A stretch of DNA of 32,100 nt, taken from Actinomycetes bacterium (lineage in GTDB: Bacteria; Actinomycetota; Actinomycetes; Actinomycetales; Actinomycetaceae). Each line of letters starts with the position of its first letter. The stretch's first letter is position 1. The notes below the pieces were generated by a model. That model did not search any database. It was not told where the DNA came from and saw nothing but the letters and a program-made list of their open reading frames with translations. Below are positions 24,943 to 32,100 of the stretch, one piece after another. Both the position numbers and the translations under genes were made by a program. Location of the stretch: NCBI GenBank assembly GCA_023426345.1, contig JAFAAX010000125.1, forward strand, positions 1 through 32,100, in the 5' to 3' direction.

Positions 24943-26232
24943 TCACGCGCAGAGCGCGACCACCCACCGGTTCGCCCTCTCCAGACGGAACGGCCCGCGG
25001 TCACGGGGGGCGCGGATGCGCTGCCGGTCCGCCGCGCCGACCACCTGGCGTCGACCGGCCCCATCCACCAGGACGGTGCCGGCGGCGTCGAGGGCGAGCA
25101 GGTCCTCGCCGTGGCGGATGAGGGTCGGCACCCCGAACAGATCCGGACGCACCTCCGCACCCGGTTGACCGAGGGAGCCGGACAGGACGTGCGCAGACGC
25201 GGTCATCGTGGTGCGTCCGGCGCGCACGCCCTCCAGCAGGGCCCCGGCCGAGCACTCCTCCGCGGCGATCCACGTCGTCGGCATGCCCGGCCGGATCGGC
25301 TCCTCGCGGCGGTGGAAGTCACCCCCGCCGATGAGCAGCGTGCCCGGATGCCGCTCGCGCCACAGCTCGAACCACGCGAACACCGAGGTATCCGTGAGGT
25401 TGCGGTACCAGGAGCTGTGGACCAGTTCGACCGCATCGGCGCCCTCGGGCAGCGGATGCAGCCACGAGCAGTCGTCGGACACGGGATGGTTGATCGACAT
25501 CAGACCACCGCGGCGGCGCACCTCGCGGACCCAGTCCTCGGCCGGCCGCCGGAAGTCGATGAACCCGGTCTCGCCGTACACATTCGCATGCCCGCGATGC
25601 GTGGTGACCTCTTGACCGGGAAGCAGGGTGATGCCCTGCCGGGCTCCCACCTCCGCCAGCCACGGGTGATGGCTGACCGTGTTGTGATCAGTCACGGCCA
25701 GATAGTCCAGGCCGGAGCGCACAGCCTCATTCGCCACCTCCCACAGGGACAGGGCGCCATCGGAGTGCAGCGAGTGCGCGTGGAGATCTCCGGCGTACCA
25801 GGTGAGCCCGGCAGGCGCGGGAAGACCCCGCGAGGATCCGCGCCGCACGCCGGCGACCGGATCCTCGACCGGGCCGTGGTCGGGACGGTGGCGGGCCGGG
25901 CTCTCCACCGTCACGGTCACGTCGACCCCGTGGGCGGGCAGGCGGTGCAGGCCCAGCACGACGCCCCACCGCCCGGGCTCCAGGGGACCGGGGACGTACC
26001 CGGGCGTCGCCCCGTCGGTTCCGACGATATAGGAGGAGCGTGCGCCACCGGACCACCCTCGCCATCCGGCCGGCCCCTCGCACCCCAGGTCGATGCCCGT
26101 CCCCTCGGCGTCGGCCTCCAGGGTGACCTCGAACGAGGGCGTCCCCGGCTCCACCTCGAAGGCGATCTGCGGATAGCGGTCGGCGGCCTGGTCGGCGAGC
26201 GTGAGATGGAGCGCCTGGCGGGTGAGGATCAT
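24943..26232 (-). CDS. PHP-domain metallohydrolase, CehA/McbA type, copy 2
   Basis: This 429-residue homologue of the 22739-24022 protein is nearly collinear. DLHAHSLHSDG (149-159) and TDHN (181-184) are canonical here, followed by GQEVTTHRGHANVYG, INHP and GGGDFH. The ATG overlaps the mannosidase stop codon in ATGA, so it is translationally coupled as the last gene of the sugar operon. That places its activity with the mannosidase, perhaps dephosphorylating imported mannose-phosphate-containing glycans; this is inference. Small length differences from copy 1 are the DVGGTADPGGAG loop (copy 1) and an insertion GSLGQPGAEV near the C-terminus (copy 2). Confidence 0.9.
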   Translation of the reverse strand: MILTRQALHLTLADQAADRYPQIAFEVEPGTPSFEVTLEADAEGTGIDLGCEGPAGWRGWSGGARSSYIVGTDGATPGYVPGPLEPGRWGVVLGLHRLPAHGVDVTVTVESPARHRPDHGPVEDPVAGVRRGSSRGLPAPAGLTWYAGDLHAHSLHSDGALSLWEVANEAVRSGLDYLAVTDHNTVSHHPWLAEVGARQGITLLPGQEVTTHRGHANVYGETGFIDFRRPAEDWVREVRRRGGLMSINHPVSDDCSWLHPLPEGADAVELVHSSWYRNLTDTSVFAWFELWRERHPGTLLIGGGDFHRREEPIRPGMPTTWIAAEECSAGALLEGVRAGRTTMTASAHVLSGSLGQPGAEVRPDLFGVPTLIRHGEDLLALDAAGTVLVDGAGRRQVVGAADRQRIRAPRDRGPFRLERANRWVVALCA

Positions 26233-29195
26233 CGGATCTCCTGTGCGGTGTCGGTCGGGTCGGGACGCTCGGCGTCCCCGGGGGCGGTCGCCGCGCCCAC
26301 GCGCGGGAGCGCGCGACGCAACGTGAGGATCGTCGCCGCGGGAACGGTCGGGGTCGCGCCCTCGGCCACGATCTGTCCCTCGTCGAGTGTCGTGCCGGTG
26401 AGGTCCGTCCGGCGCCACCGCTCGCCGGGAGCGGCGCGGAGCGCGGCATCCAGGGGGCGGGGGCGGTCCGCGTAGTTGACGAACCGCGCCTCGATCCCGT
26501 CGCCCGTGCGACGGAGGGACTCCAGGACCACCTCTCCCCACGTCCGCACGGGCCCCAGGCCGTCGGGCGGGACGGAGTCGGAGCCGTCGGGCGGGACGGG
26601 CGCCGAGTCCGCGGTGGCCGTCCCCCGCACGGCCACCGGCTCCAACCGGAACGCGTCCGAGTGGCGCAGCAGCAGCGGGTCGGCCTCGTCCGATCCGGAC
26701 AGGTCGAGGGCCAGGTCGGTGCGCACCCGCCGACCGACGTACTGGGCGCCGGGAACGAGAACCTCGCTGCCCGCGGGCTCGTCGCGCAGGGGATGGTCGT
26801 TGACACTCATCATCCCCACGGCGCGCAGCATCGTCAGGGCGAGGCAGTCGGGAGCCGCGCCCGCCGGGTCCGGACCCACCGGCCCGGGGCCCACGCGCAC
26901 CGCGCCCGCCGCAGCCGGACGCGCCGAAGGGACAGCGGAGACGATCTCGTACTCCATCAGACGGTCCGTGAGGACGGCGACTCCCCCGGCTCCGACCAGG
27001 CGCGACGCGGGATACGTCGGGAGGGGCGCCTCGCCCCAGCCGCCCTCACTCGTCCGGGTCCGGCGTGTGAGAGCGTACTGGCCGACGGAGACGGATCCCG
27101 GCAGGTCCCCTCCGGTCGTGGGCACGAGCAGGCGCATCCGGTGGTCGCGCACGCCGTTGGTCTGCGTGAACGCGACCCGCAGGAACGGCTCGTCGGCACG
27201 CAGTTCCAGGAGGAGCCGCACCTCCTGGTCACGCCTGTCCGCGGCGCGGCGTGAGCGGTCGCCCTCCGCCAGGCCCGTCGGCAGCGAGTAGGTGCGCGTG
27301 AGCAGGATCCGCCCGCGGAGCGGACCGGACTCGCCGATCGCCACCTGGACGTCGACGGGATCCACGACCGGCGGCTCGGCGACGGGGCCGAAGTTGTAGG
27401 AGTCCCCACGGTCGCCCTCGTCGACGATGCGCAGCGCATCGGTGAGGTGCCGGCCCGTGGTGAGGTCGACGACCTCGACCCCGCCGCCCTCGTCGACGGA
27501 CACCTCGACCAGCCCGTTGGACAGGCGCCCGTCGGACACCCGCACGGTGTGCCGGGGCAGGGCTGCGGACATCGGGTCGACGACCAGCCGGCCCATCCCC
27601 GGAGCCGTCCCGCCGACGAGGACGCGGCACCGGCGGGGCGCCAGGGTGAGGATCCGCCACGACATGTCCGCCGCCGAGTCCGCCGGATCGGCGGACGCCG
27701 TCCGTCGGCGGTGGTCCTCGAGCGCATCCATGAAGACGGCCAGGTCGAAGGGCACGTCCGATTCGTCGCCGACGCTGATCGTCAGTTCACGGCGACCGGT
27801 GAAGGCATACCCCCGGATCTGCGCACCCAGGTACTCCCGACCGTGGATCCGACGGCGGACCAGGGGCAGCGCGTCATCCGCCAGGACTTCGTCGCGGACC
27901 ACCGTCGGCAGCTCCTCGACCAGTTGCACGCCCGACGGGAGATCCTCCGGCGCGCACTCCAGGACGGCTTCGACCAGGACGGGACGCTCCCAGGCGGAGG
28001 GGTTGAACACGGCGAGCGAGCCCTTCGGCGCAGACGCCGCCAGGCGGGGCAGCGCGGAATCCAGTGCCCCCCGTGCCGTGTTCGACGCGATGTCCAGCCG
28101 GGACTCGACCTCGTCCGCGGTGGCGTCGGACCCGCACCCGGTCACCGAGTCGTGGGCGCTCGACTCCACGACGAGCCCCCATCCGCGTTCCAGCAGCGCG
28201 GTCCGCGAGGGTCCGCCCGCCCAGACGTCGAGGCGTTCGGCGACCGTGAGCGCCCGTTCCGCCCGGGCCATCGCCGCCTTGATCCCGGTGCGCACGGACA
28301 GCACGCCCGGCAGGATGTTGCCCAGCGCGTGCGAGCGCATCTCGCCGGCGACCACCGGCAACGCGGACAGCGCCTCGTCGGAGTGGTCGCGAGAGGCCAC
28401 GACCTGCCCCAGGGTGGCGAGGCGCAGCTCGCGGCCGGGATGGTCGCGGTTGTGGGCGCGGACGATCCGGGCCAGGTCCGCGCGCGGCGCCATGTGGTCC
28501 GTCCCGTACATCCCGGCGGGCGGTTGCCCCGCGCACCGCTCTCGGGTCGCCGTCAGGTAGGCGCCGATCTGCTGGGAGAGCGTCTCGACGGGCTCGAAGA
28601 GGGGCAGCGCCGAGCCGTACCCGTCCCAGAGGTACTCGACGCGCACGTCGGAGCCGTCCGGCGAACGCCACACGAAGGCGTCGCGGTCCACCCCGCCGGG
28701 CACCCCCCGCCACAGCGAGGCGTCCCCCATCCCGAAGCCCCGGAGGATCTGGGGCATCTGGGCGGCGTGGCCGAACATGTCGGGCAGGTACCCGACCCGC
28801 ATCTCCCCGCCGTACCGGCGGGCCGAGCGGATGCCCAGCTCCAGGTTGCGGACGATCGTCTCGCCGTCGCAACAGAATTCGTCGAGGAGGATGTCGAACG
28901 GACCGATGTCCAGCTGCCCGCGGGCGACCGCGTCCCGCAGGCGGCCCTCGTTCTCCGGCCGGATCTCCAGGTAGTCGCGGACTGCCGCCGTCTGGCCGTC
29001 CAGCGTGAAGGCGAAGTCCTCGTCGGCCTCCAGCAGGTTCAGAACGGTGTCGACCACGGTGACCAGTCGGGCGCGGAAGACGTCATGGGGTTCGTACCAT
29101 TCCCGGTCCCAGTGCGTGTGGGGGAGGATCCACATCTGCGGGGGGGCGGGCGTCGCGGGTCCGGGCGCCGCGGCAGGACGCGTGGACAGCGCCAT
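26229..29195 (-). CDS. GH38 alpha-mannosidase
   Basis: This 988-residue glycoside hydrolase of family 38 is probably cytoplasmic (no signal peptide). LPHTHWDREW (24-33) supplies zinc ligands His28 and Asp30. GYLPDMFGHAAQMPQIL (135-151) holds the catalytic nucleophile Asp139, and ESSAHDSVTGCGSD contains the third zinc ligand His. The C-terminal half has the GH38 beta domains, including IVDEGDRGDSYNFGP and FLRVAFTQTNGVRDHRMRLL. The organisation resembles MngB/YbgG-like enzymes that cleave (phospho)mannosyl-glycerates or short mannosides. The start is ATG 29195, without a good ribosome site; the 27-bp dispersed repeat lies directly upstream. It overlaps the PHP gene by 4 nt and follows the ABC ATPase by 32 nt. 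Confidence 0.93.
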   Translation of the reverse strand: MALSTRPAAAPGPATPAPPQMWILPHTHWDREWYEPHDVFRARLVTVVDTVLNLLEADEDFAFTLDGQTAAVRDYLEIRPENEGRLRDAVARGQLDIGPFDILLDEFCCDGETIVRNLELGIRSARRYGGEMRVGYLPDMFGHAAQMPQILRGFGMGDASLWRGVPGGVDRDAFVWRSPDGSDVRVEYLWDGYGSALPLFEPVETLSQQIGAYLTATRERCAGQPPAGMYGTDHMAPRADLARIVRAHNRDHPGRELRLATLGQVVASRDHSDEALSALPVVAGEMRSHALGNILPGVLSVRTGIKAAMARAERALTVAERLDVWAGGPSRTALLERGWGLVVESSAHDSVTGCGSDATADEVESRLDIASNTARGALDSALPRLAASAPKGSLAVFNPSAWERPVLVEAVLECAPEDLPSGVQLVEELPTVVRDEVLADDALPLVRRRIHGREYLGAQIRGYAFTGRRELTISVGDESDVPFDLAVFMDALEDHRRRTASADPADSAADMSWRILTLAPRRCRVLVGGTAPGMGRLVVDPMSAALPRHTVRVSDGRLSNGLVEVSVDEGGGVEVVDLTTGRHLTDALRIVDEGDRGDSYNFGPVAEPPVVDPVDVQVAIGESGPLRGRILLTRTYSLPTGLAEGDRSRRAADRRDQEVRLLLELRADEPFLRVAFTQTNGVRDHRMRLLVPTTGGDLPGSVSVGQYALTRRTRTSEGGWGEAPLPTYPASRLVGAGGVAVLTDRLMEYEIVSAVPSARPAAAGAVRVGPGPVGPDPAGAAPDCLALTMLRAVGMMSVNDHPLRDEPAGSEVLVPGAQYVGRRVRTDLALDLSGSDEADPLLLRHSDAFRLEPVAVRGTATADSAPVPPDGSDSVPPDGLGPVRTWGEVVLESLRRTGDGIEARFVNYADRPRPLDAALRAAPGERWRRTDLTGTTLDEGQIVAEGATPTVPAATILTLRRALPRVGAATAPGDAERPDPTDTAQEIR

Positions 29196-29221
29196 CGACG
29201 AGGGCGACTCCGGTGGCCGGG
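29195..29221 (+). repeat. 27-bp exact dispersed repeat, copy K
   Basis: These bases are identical to 11043-11069. Read on the minus strand, the short CCGG hairpin comes first, then CGCCCTCGTCGA, whose last base is the A of the mannosidase start codon. It fills almost the entire gap between the ATPase stop and the mannosidase start, where a ribosome site would be expected. Confidence 0.85.
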
Positions 29222-29227
29222 TCCGGC

Positions 29228-30316
29228 TCACTGCTCCCCTCCTCCGATCCTGCGGCCCGTCGACACGTCGAAGAGCAGGGTCTTGGCCGCGGGGAACGTG
29301 AACCAGCACCGCTGGCCGTCGACGGGAAGCGGCTCCTCGTCGACGACGGCCTGGAAGCGGGCGTCGCCGATCCTCACGGTGAGGAGCACTTGCGCGCCCA
29401 GGTTCTCGACCGTGGCGATCTCGGCCGCGATCGCACCCGGACGCTCCTCGGGCGACCATTCGACGTACTCGGGGCGGATGCCCCACTCGACCTCCTGCCC
29501 GTCGGGAATGCCCTCGGCCGACCCCTGGGGCAGCTCCAGGTCCGCCCCCAGCGCGTGGAGGCGCCCCCCGGAGACGATGCCCCTGTTGAGGTTCATCGGG
29601 TGGGAGCCGATGAAGGAGGCGACGAAGGAGGTCTCCGGGGAGTGGAAGACCTGCCGGGGCGTTCCGACCTGCTGGATCATCCCCTGGCGCATCACTGCGA
29701 TGCGGTCAGCGAGCGCCAGCGCCTCCGACTGGTCGTGGGTGACGAACACGGAGGTGACCCCCAGCTCGCGCTGGAGCTCCTTGAGGAAGGAACGCGCCTC
29801 GACGCGCAGGCGCGCGTCCAGGTTCGACAGCGGCTCGTCCAGCAGCAGGACCTCCGGGCGGGTCGCGACGGCGCGCGCCAGCGCGACCCTCTGCTGCTGG
29901 CCGCCGGAGAGCTGCCCGGGACGGCGGTCGAGCAGTTCTCCCAGGGAGAGCCGCTGGGCGGTGGATGCCGCCGTCGCGCGCCGCTCGTCCTTGTGGACCC
30001 TGCGGATCTTGAGGGGGTAGGAGATGTTGTCGGAGACGTCCATGTGGGGGAACAGCGCGTAGTCCTGGAAGACCATCGCGACGCCGCGCTCGCCCGGCTC
30101 GAGGCGGGAGACGTCGCGCCCCCCGATTCGCAGCGACCCCTCGGTGATGGTCTCGAGTCCGGCGATGGAGCGCAGCAGGGTCGTCTTGCCGCATCCCGAG
30201 GGTCCCAGGAGGGCAAAGAACTCCCCCGCCTCGATGTCCAGCGAGACCCCGTCCACGCCGCGGACGCCGTTGGGGTACTCCTTGACCAGGTCCGTGGTCG
30301 AGATCGTCGCGGTCAT
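29228..30316 (-). CDS. ABC sugar-importer ATPase (MsmK/UgpC type)
   Basis: This 362-residue ATPase has Walker A GPSGCGKTT (38-46), Q-loop VFQDYALFPHM, signature LSGGQQQRVALARA, Walker B VLLLDEPLSNLD and H-loop VFVTHDQSEAL, followed by a C-terminal TOBE/regulatory domain (NLNRGIVSGG; WGIRPEYVEW). This architecture is typical of carbohydrate importers in which the ATPase dimer serves permeases of the MalFG type. The ATG overlaps the stop of the upstream permease in ATGA. The same operon holds the mannosidase and PHP genes. Confidence 0.95.
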   Translation of the reverse strand: MTATISTTDLVKEYPNGVRGVDGVSLDIEAGEFFALLGPSGCGKTTLLRSIAGLETITEGSLRIGGRDVSRLEPGERGVAMVFQDYALFPHMDVSDNISYPLKIRRVHKDERRATAASTAQRLSLGELLDRRPGQLSGGQQQRVALARAVATRPEVLLLDEPLSNLDARLRVEARSFLKELQRELGVTSVFVTHDQSEALALADRIAVMRQGMIQQVGTPRQVFHSPETSFVASFIGSHPMNLNRGIVSGGRLHALGADLELPQGSAEGIPDGQEVEWGIRPEYVEWSPEERPGAIAAEIATVENLGAQVLLTVRIGDARFQAVVDEEPLPVDGQRCWFTFPAAKTLLFDVSTGRRIGGGEQ

Positions 30317-31188
30317 GACTTGATTCCTCCGTAGAAGCGGAAACCGAACTTCCTGTTGATGAAGAAGTAGATGAGGAGCACGGGCAGCGCGAAGACCAGC
30401 GCGAAGGCCGAGATCAGACGCAGATCGGCCTGACCGGACTCCGTGTAGAACGTGTACATCATCACCGCCGCCGGCTGTTTGCCGGGATCCCGCAGCAACA
30501 GGTAGGGCACCAGGAAGTTCCCCCAGACCTGCACGACGCTCCAGATCGACACGAACGCGATCCCGGGTCGTGCGATCGGGATGACGATGTCGCGGAGGAT
30601 CCGCCCCGGTCCCGCGCCGTAGAGGCGCGCCGACTCCTCGTAGGACTTCGGCACCGAGTCCATGAAGTCCTTGAGGATGAAGATGACCGTCGGCATCAGG
30701 CCGCCGGAGAGCACCAGGACGACGCCGGTCTGGGTGTTGATGAGGCCCACCGCGTTCATGAGCTGGAAAGTCGGGACCATGGCCGCCGTCCCGGTCACGA
30801 TCGAGGAGAGGAGCAGCATGCCGTACAGCAGCGCATCGCGGCCCGGGATCCTCACGCGTGACAGCGCGTAGGAGGCCACGGTCCCCAGCGCCACGGTGAC
30901 GACCATCGTGCCGGCCGCGATGATGAGCGAGTTGAGGATCGACCGCAGCGCGTACGGGTTGTCGGCCAGCCTCTGGAAGTTGGCGAGCGTCCAGTCGGGC
31001 CACTCCACGGCCATCGTCGGGGTCGAGTCGAAGGGCGCGACGAACAGCCAGACCAGCGGCAGCGCGAAGAAGACTCCGATGGCGATCATGAGGACGACGA
31101 ACAGGATCCGTCCGCCGAACCTGCGGAAGGACCGCTGCCAGGACGGTCCGGTGGCACGTGCGGGTGCCGCGGCTTCCGGGGTGGTCAC
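30313..31188 (-). CDS. ABC sugar permease, MalG type
   Basis: This 291-residue inner-membrane permease has about six helices and a typical EAA loop (SYEESARLYGAGPGRILRDIVIPIARPGI) that docks on the ATPase. It ends with INRKFGFRFYGGIKS, as in many MalG/UgpE-like proteins. GTG 31188 overlaps the stop of the preceding permease (GTGA), and its own stop overlaps the ATPase start (ATGA). Transport of an oligosaccharide is inferred from the family and the downstream GH38 gene. Confidence 0.93.
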   Translation of the reverse strand: MTTPEAAAPARATGPSWQRSFRRFGGRILFVVLMIAIGVFFALPLVWLFVAPFDSTPTMAVEWPDWTLANFQRLADNPYALRSILNSLIIAAGTMVVTVALGTVASYALSRVRIPGRDALLYGMLLLSSIVTGTAAMVPTFQLMNAVGLINTQTGVVLVLSGGLMPTVIFILKDFMDSVPKSYEESARLYGAGPGRILRDIVIPIARPGIAFVSIWSVVQVWGNFLVPYLLLRDPGKQPAAVMMYTFYTESGQADLRLISAFALVFALPVLLIYFFINRKFGFRFYGGIKS

Positions 31189-32060
31189 TTCTTCTCCCTC
31201 CCGACGCGCATGTAGACCAGGGCGATCACGAGGTTGATGACCAGCATGATCATCGACAGCGCGGCGCCACGTCCCAGTTGTCCCCCGGGGATCGAGGTCT
31301 GGTAGATGTAGACGGAGAGGATCTCCGTCTTCTTGTTGGGCCCGCCCGCCGTCAGCAGGTAGGGCGTGAACGTGTTGAACGTCCACAGCGTGATCATCAG
31401 CGTGTTCGTCAGGATGTGCCCGCGGATGCTGGGCAGGACGACGTCACGGAGCTGTTCCCAGCCCGATGCCCCTGCCATCCGTGCGCTCTCCAATTGCGAG
31501 GGAGAGACCGTGGACAGCGCGGAGGAGAACAGCTGCATGGAGAAGGCCGTCCCGCACCAGATGTTGAAGATGATGATGACCGTCAGCGGGTTCTCGATGA
31601 GCCAGGCCTTCCCGGCCGTTCCGAGGATCGCGTTGAGCGTCCCTCCCCGGCGGTCGAGCATCGCGATCCACAGGAAGGCCACGACCGAGCCGGGGATGAC
31701 CCAGGCGGCCAACACCACCGATTCCAGCACCGTCCGGGCCCATCCGACCATCCGCCGGGTCGACCACGCCAGGATGAAGCCCATGAGGCTCTGCCCGACG
31801 ACGCCCGACAGGGCGACGAACGCGAGGGTGAGCGTCAGGGAGTTCCAGAACGACGAGTCGGTGAAGGCGTCGAGGTAGTTGTCCAGTCCGATGAACTCCG
31901 TGTGGGCGGCGGCCAGACCGGTGAGGCGGTAGTTCGTCAGCCCCAGATAGATCGTCCAGACCGCCGGGAAGAGGAGGAACAGGAAGATGATCACCAGAGC
32001 GGGGGTGACGAACAGCGCCGCACGCCCCGTCCCCAGGCCGGCGACATCCTCGGCCCGGGG
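31185..32060 (-). CDS. ABC sugar permease, MalF type (5' end unresolved)
   Basis: This is the partner permease. It carries the EAA loop SQLESARMAGASGWEQLRDVVLPSIRGHI and a MalF-like first segment TPALVIIFLFLLFPAVWTIYLGLTNY. The reading frame runs without a stop through RAALFVTP up to about 32060 and then meets a G/C homopolymer tract, so the true start cannot be seen. GTG 31994 lies inside the first helix and is probably too late. No substrate-binding protein is in the window; it would be expected upstream. Confidence 0.9.
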   Translation of the reverse strand, partial: PRAEDVAGLGTGRAALFVTPALVIIFLFLLFPAVWTIYLGLTNYRLTGLAAAHTEFIGLDNYLDAFTDSSFWNSLTLTLAFVALSGVVGQSLMGFILAWSTRRMVGWARTVLESVVLAAWVIPGSVVAFLWIAMLDRRGGTLNAILGTAGKAWLIENPLTVIIIFNIWCGTAFSMQLFSSALSTVSPSQLESARMAGASGWEQLRDVVLPSIRGHILTNTLMITLWTFNTFTPYLLTAGGPNKKTEILSVYIYQTSIPGGQLGRGAALSMIMLVINLVIALVYMRVGREKK

Positions 32061-32100
32061 GCCCCGGGGGGGGGGGCCCCCCCCCCCCCCCGGGCGGGGG
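32055..32100. other. Low-complexity G/C tract at window edge
   Basis: The last ~46 bases consist of runs of G and C up to about 16 nt. They interrupt the start of the MalF-type gene and give only Gly/Pro codons. This looks like a contig-end or read artefact rather than genomic sequence. Confidence 0.75.

Overview
The window is a 32.1-kb stretch of very GC-rich DNA that reads like the chromosome of a high-GC Gram-positive actinobacterium, probably Actinomycetaceae (Actinomyces or Schaalia-like). The genus is inference. It rests on the strong G/C third-position bias, GTG starts, several genes that appear leaderless (a TANNNT-type -10 box 6-7 nt before the start codon), a surface protein with an LAXTG-type sorting signal, and an actinobacterial-style VapBC pair. 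There is no rRNA, tRNA, CRISPR array or intact insertion sequence.

Left part (1-10.9 kb). Two adjacent paralogous seven-helix membrane proteins of 252 residues each are followed by a TetR regulator; a perfect inverted repeat overlaps the promoter of the pair. Next come an APC amino-acid permease with an unusual alanine/proline-rich loop, then a minus-strand run of a CDF cation transporter, a TRIC/UPF0126 channel and an SRAP (HMCES/YedK-type) protein whose ends overlap or nearly touch. A YtxH-like small protein follows. After it lies an ~840-bp non-coding patch (8003-8842) packed with a G-quadruplex-type hexamer repeat, 22-nt degenerate tandem repeats in two opposed clusters, a perfect 15-bp hairpin and a large imperfect inverted repeat. 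An ASCH-domain protein, an alpha/beta hydrolase and a small acidic protein complete this part.

Middle (10.9-20.5 kb). A second alpha/beta hydrolase precedes a large secreted beta-helix protein with a C-terminal LARTG sorting signal. A LacI-type palindromic operator lies upstream of it, and its signal-peptide region shows a suspicious frame conflict. A second APC permease and a ParDE toxin-antitoxin pair follow. Next is a scarred region: the C-terminal third of an L-ribulokinase gene abuts a frameshifted piece of an IS256-like transposase, then a 14-helix DHA2-type MFS exporter and a C-terminally short RpiR-family regulator.

Right part (20.5-32.1 kb). A PuuE-type deacetylase/allantoinase-like gene and an L-asparaginase gene diverge from a shared 151-bp region. 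Two closely related PHP-domain (CehA/McbA-type) metallohydrolase genes flank a VapBC module. The second one is the last gene of a minus-strand sugar-uptake operon: two MalF/MalG-type permeases, an MsmK/UgpC-type ATPase, a GH38 alpha-mannosidase and the PHP protein. Four of its junctions are 4-nt overlaps or short gaps, so the set probably imports and cleaves a mannose-containing or phosphorylated oligosaccharide. The window ends in an implausible G/C homopolymer tract.

The most unusual signal is not a gene. A short dispersed tag (core GACGAGGGCG or GACGAGGACG, usually preceded by ATC, ATT or GTC) recurs on both strands, and at the best sites it is followed directly by a hairpin. It occurs in untranslated regions, next to terminators, beside start codons and in frame inside genes; two copies share 27 identical bases and two others 30 of 32.
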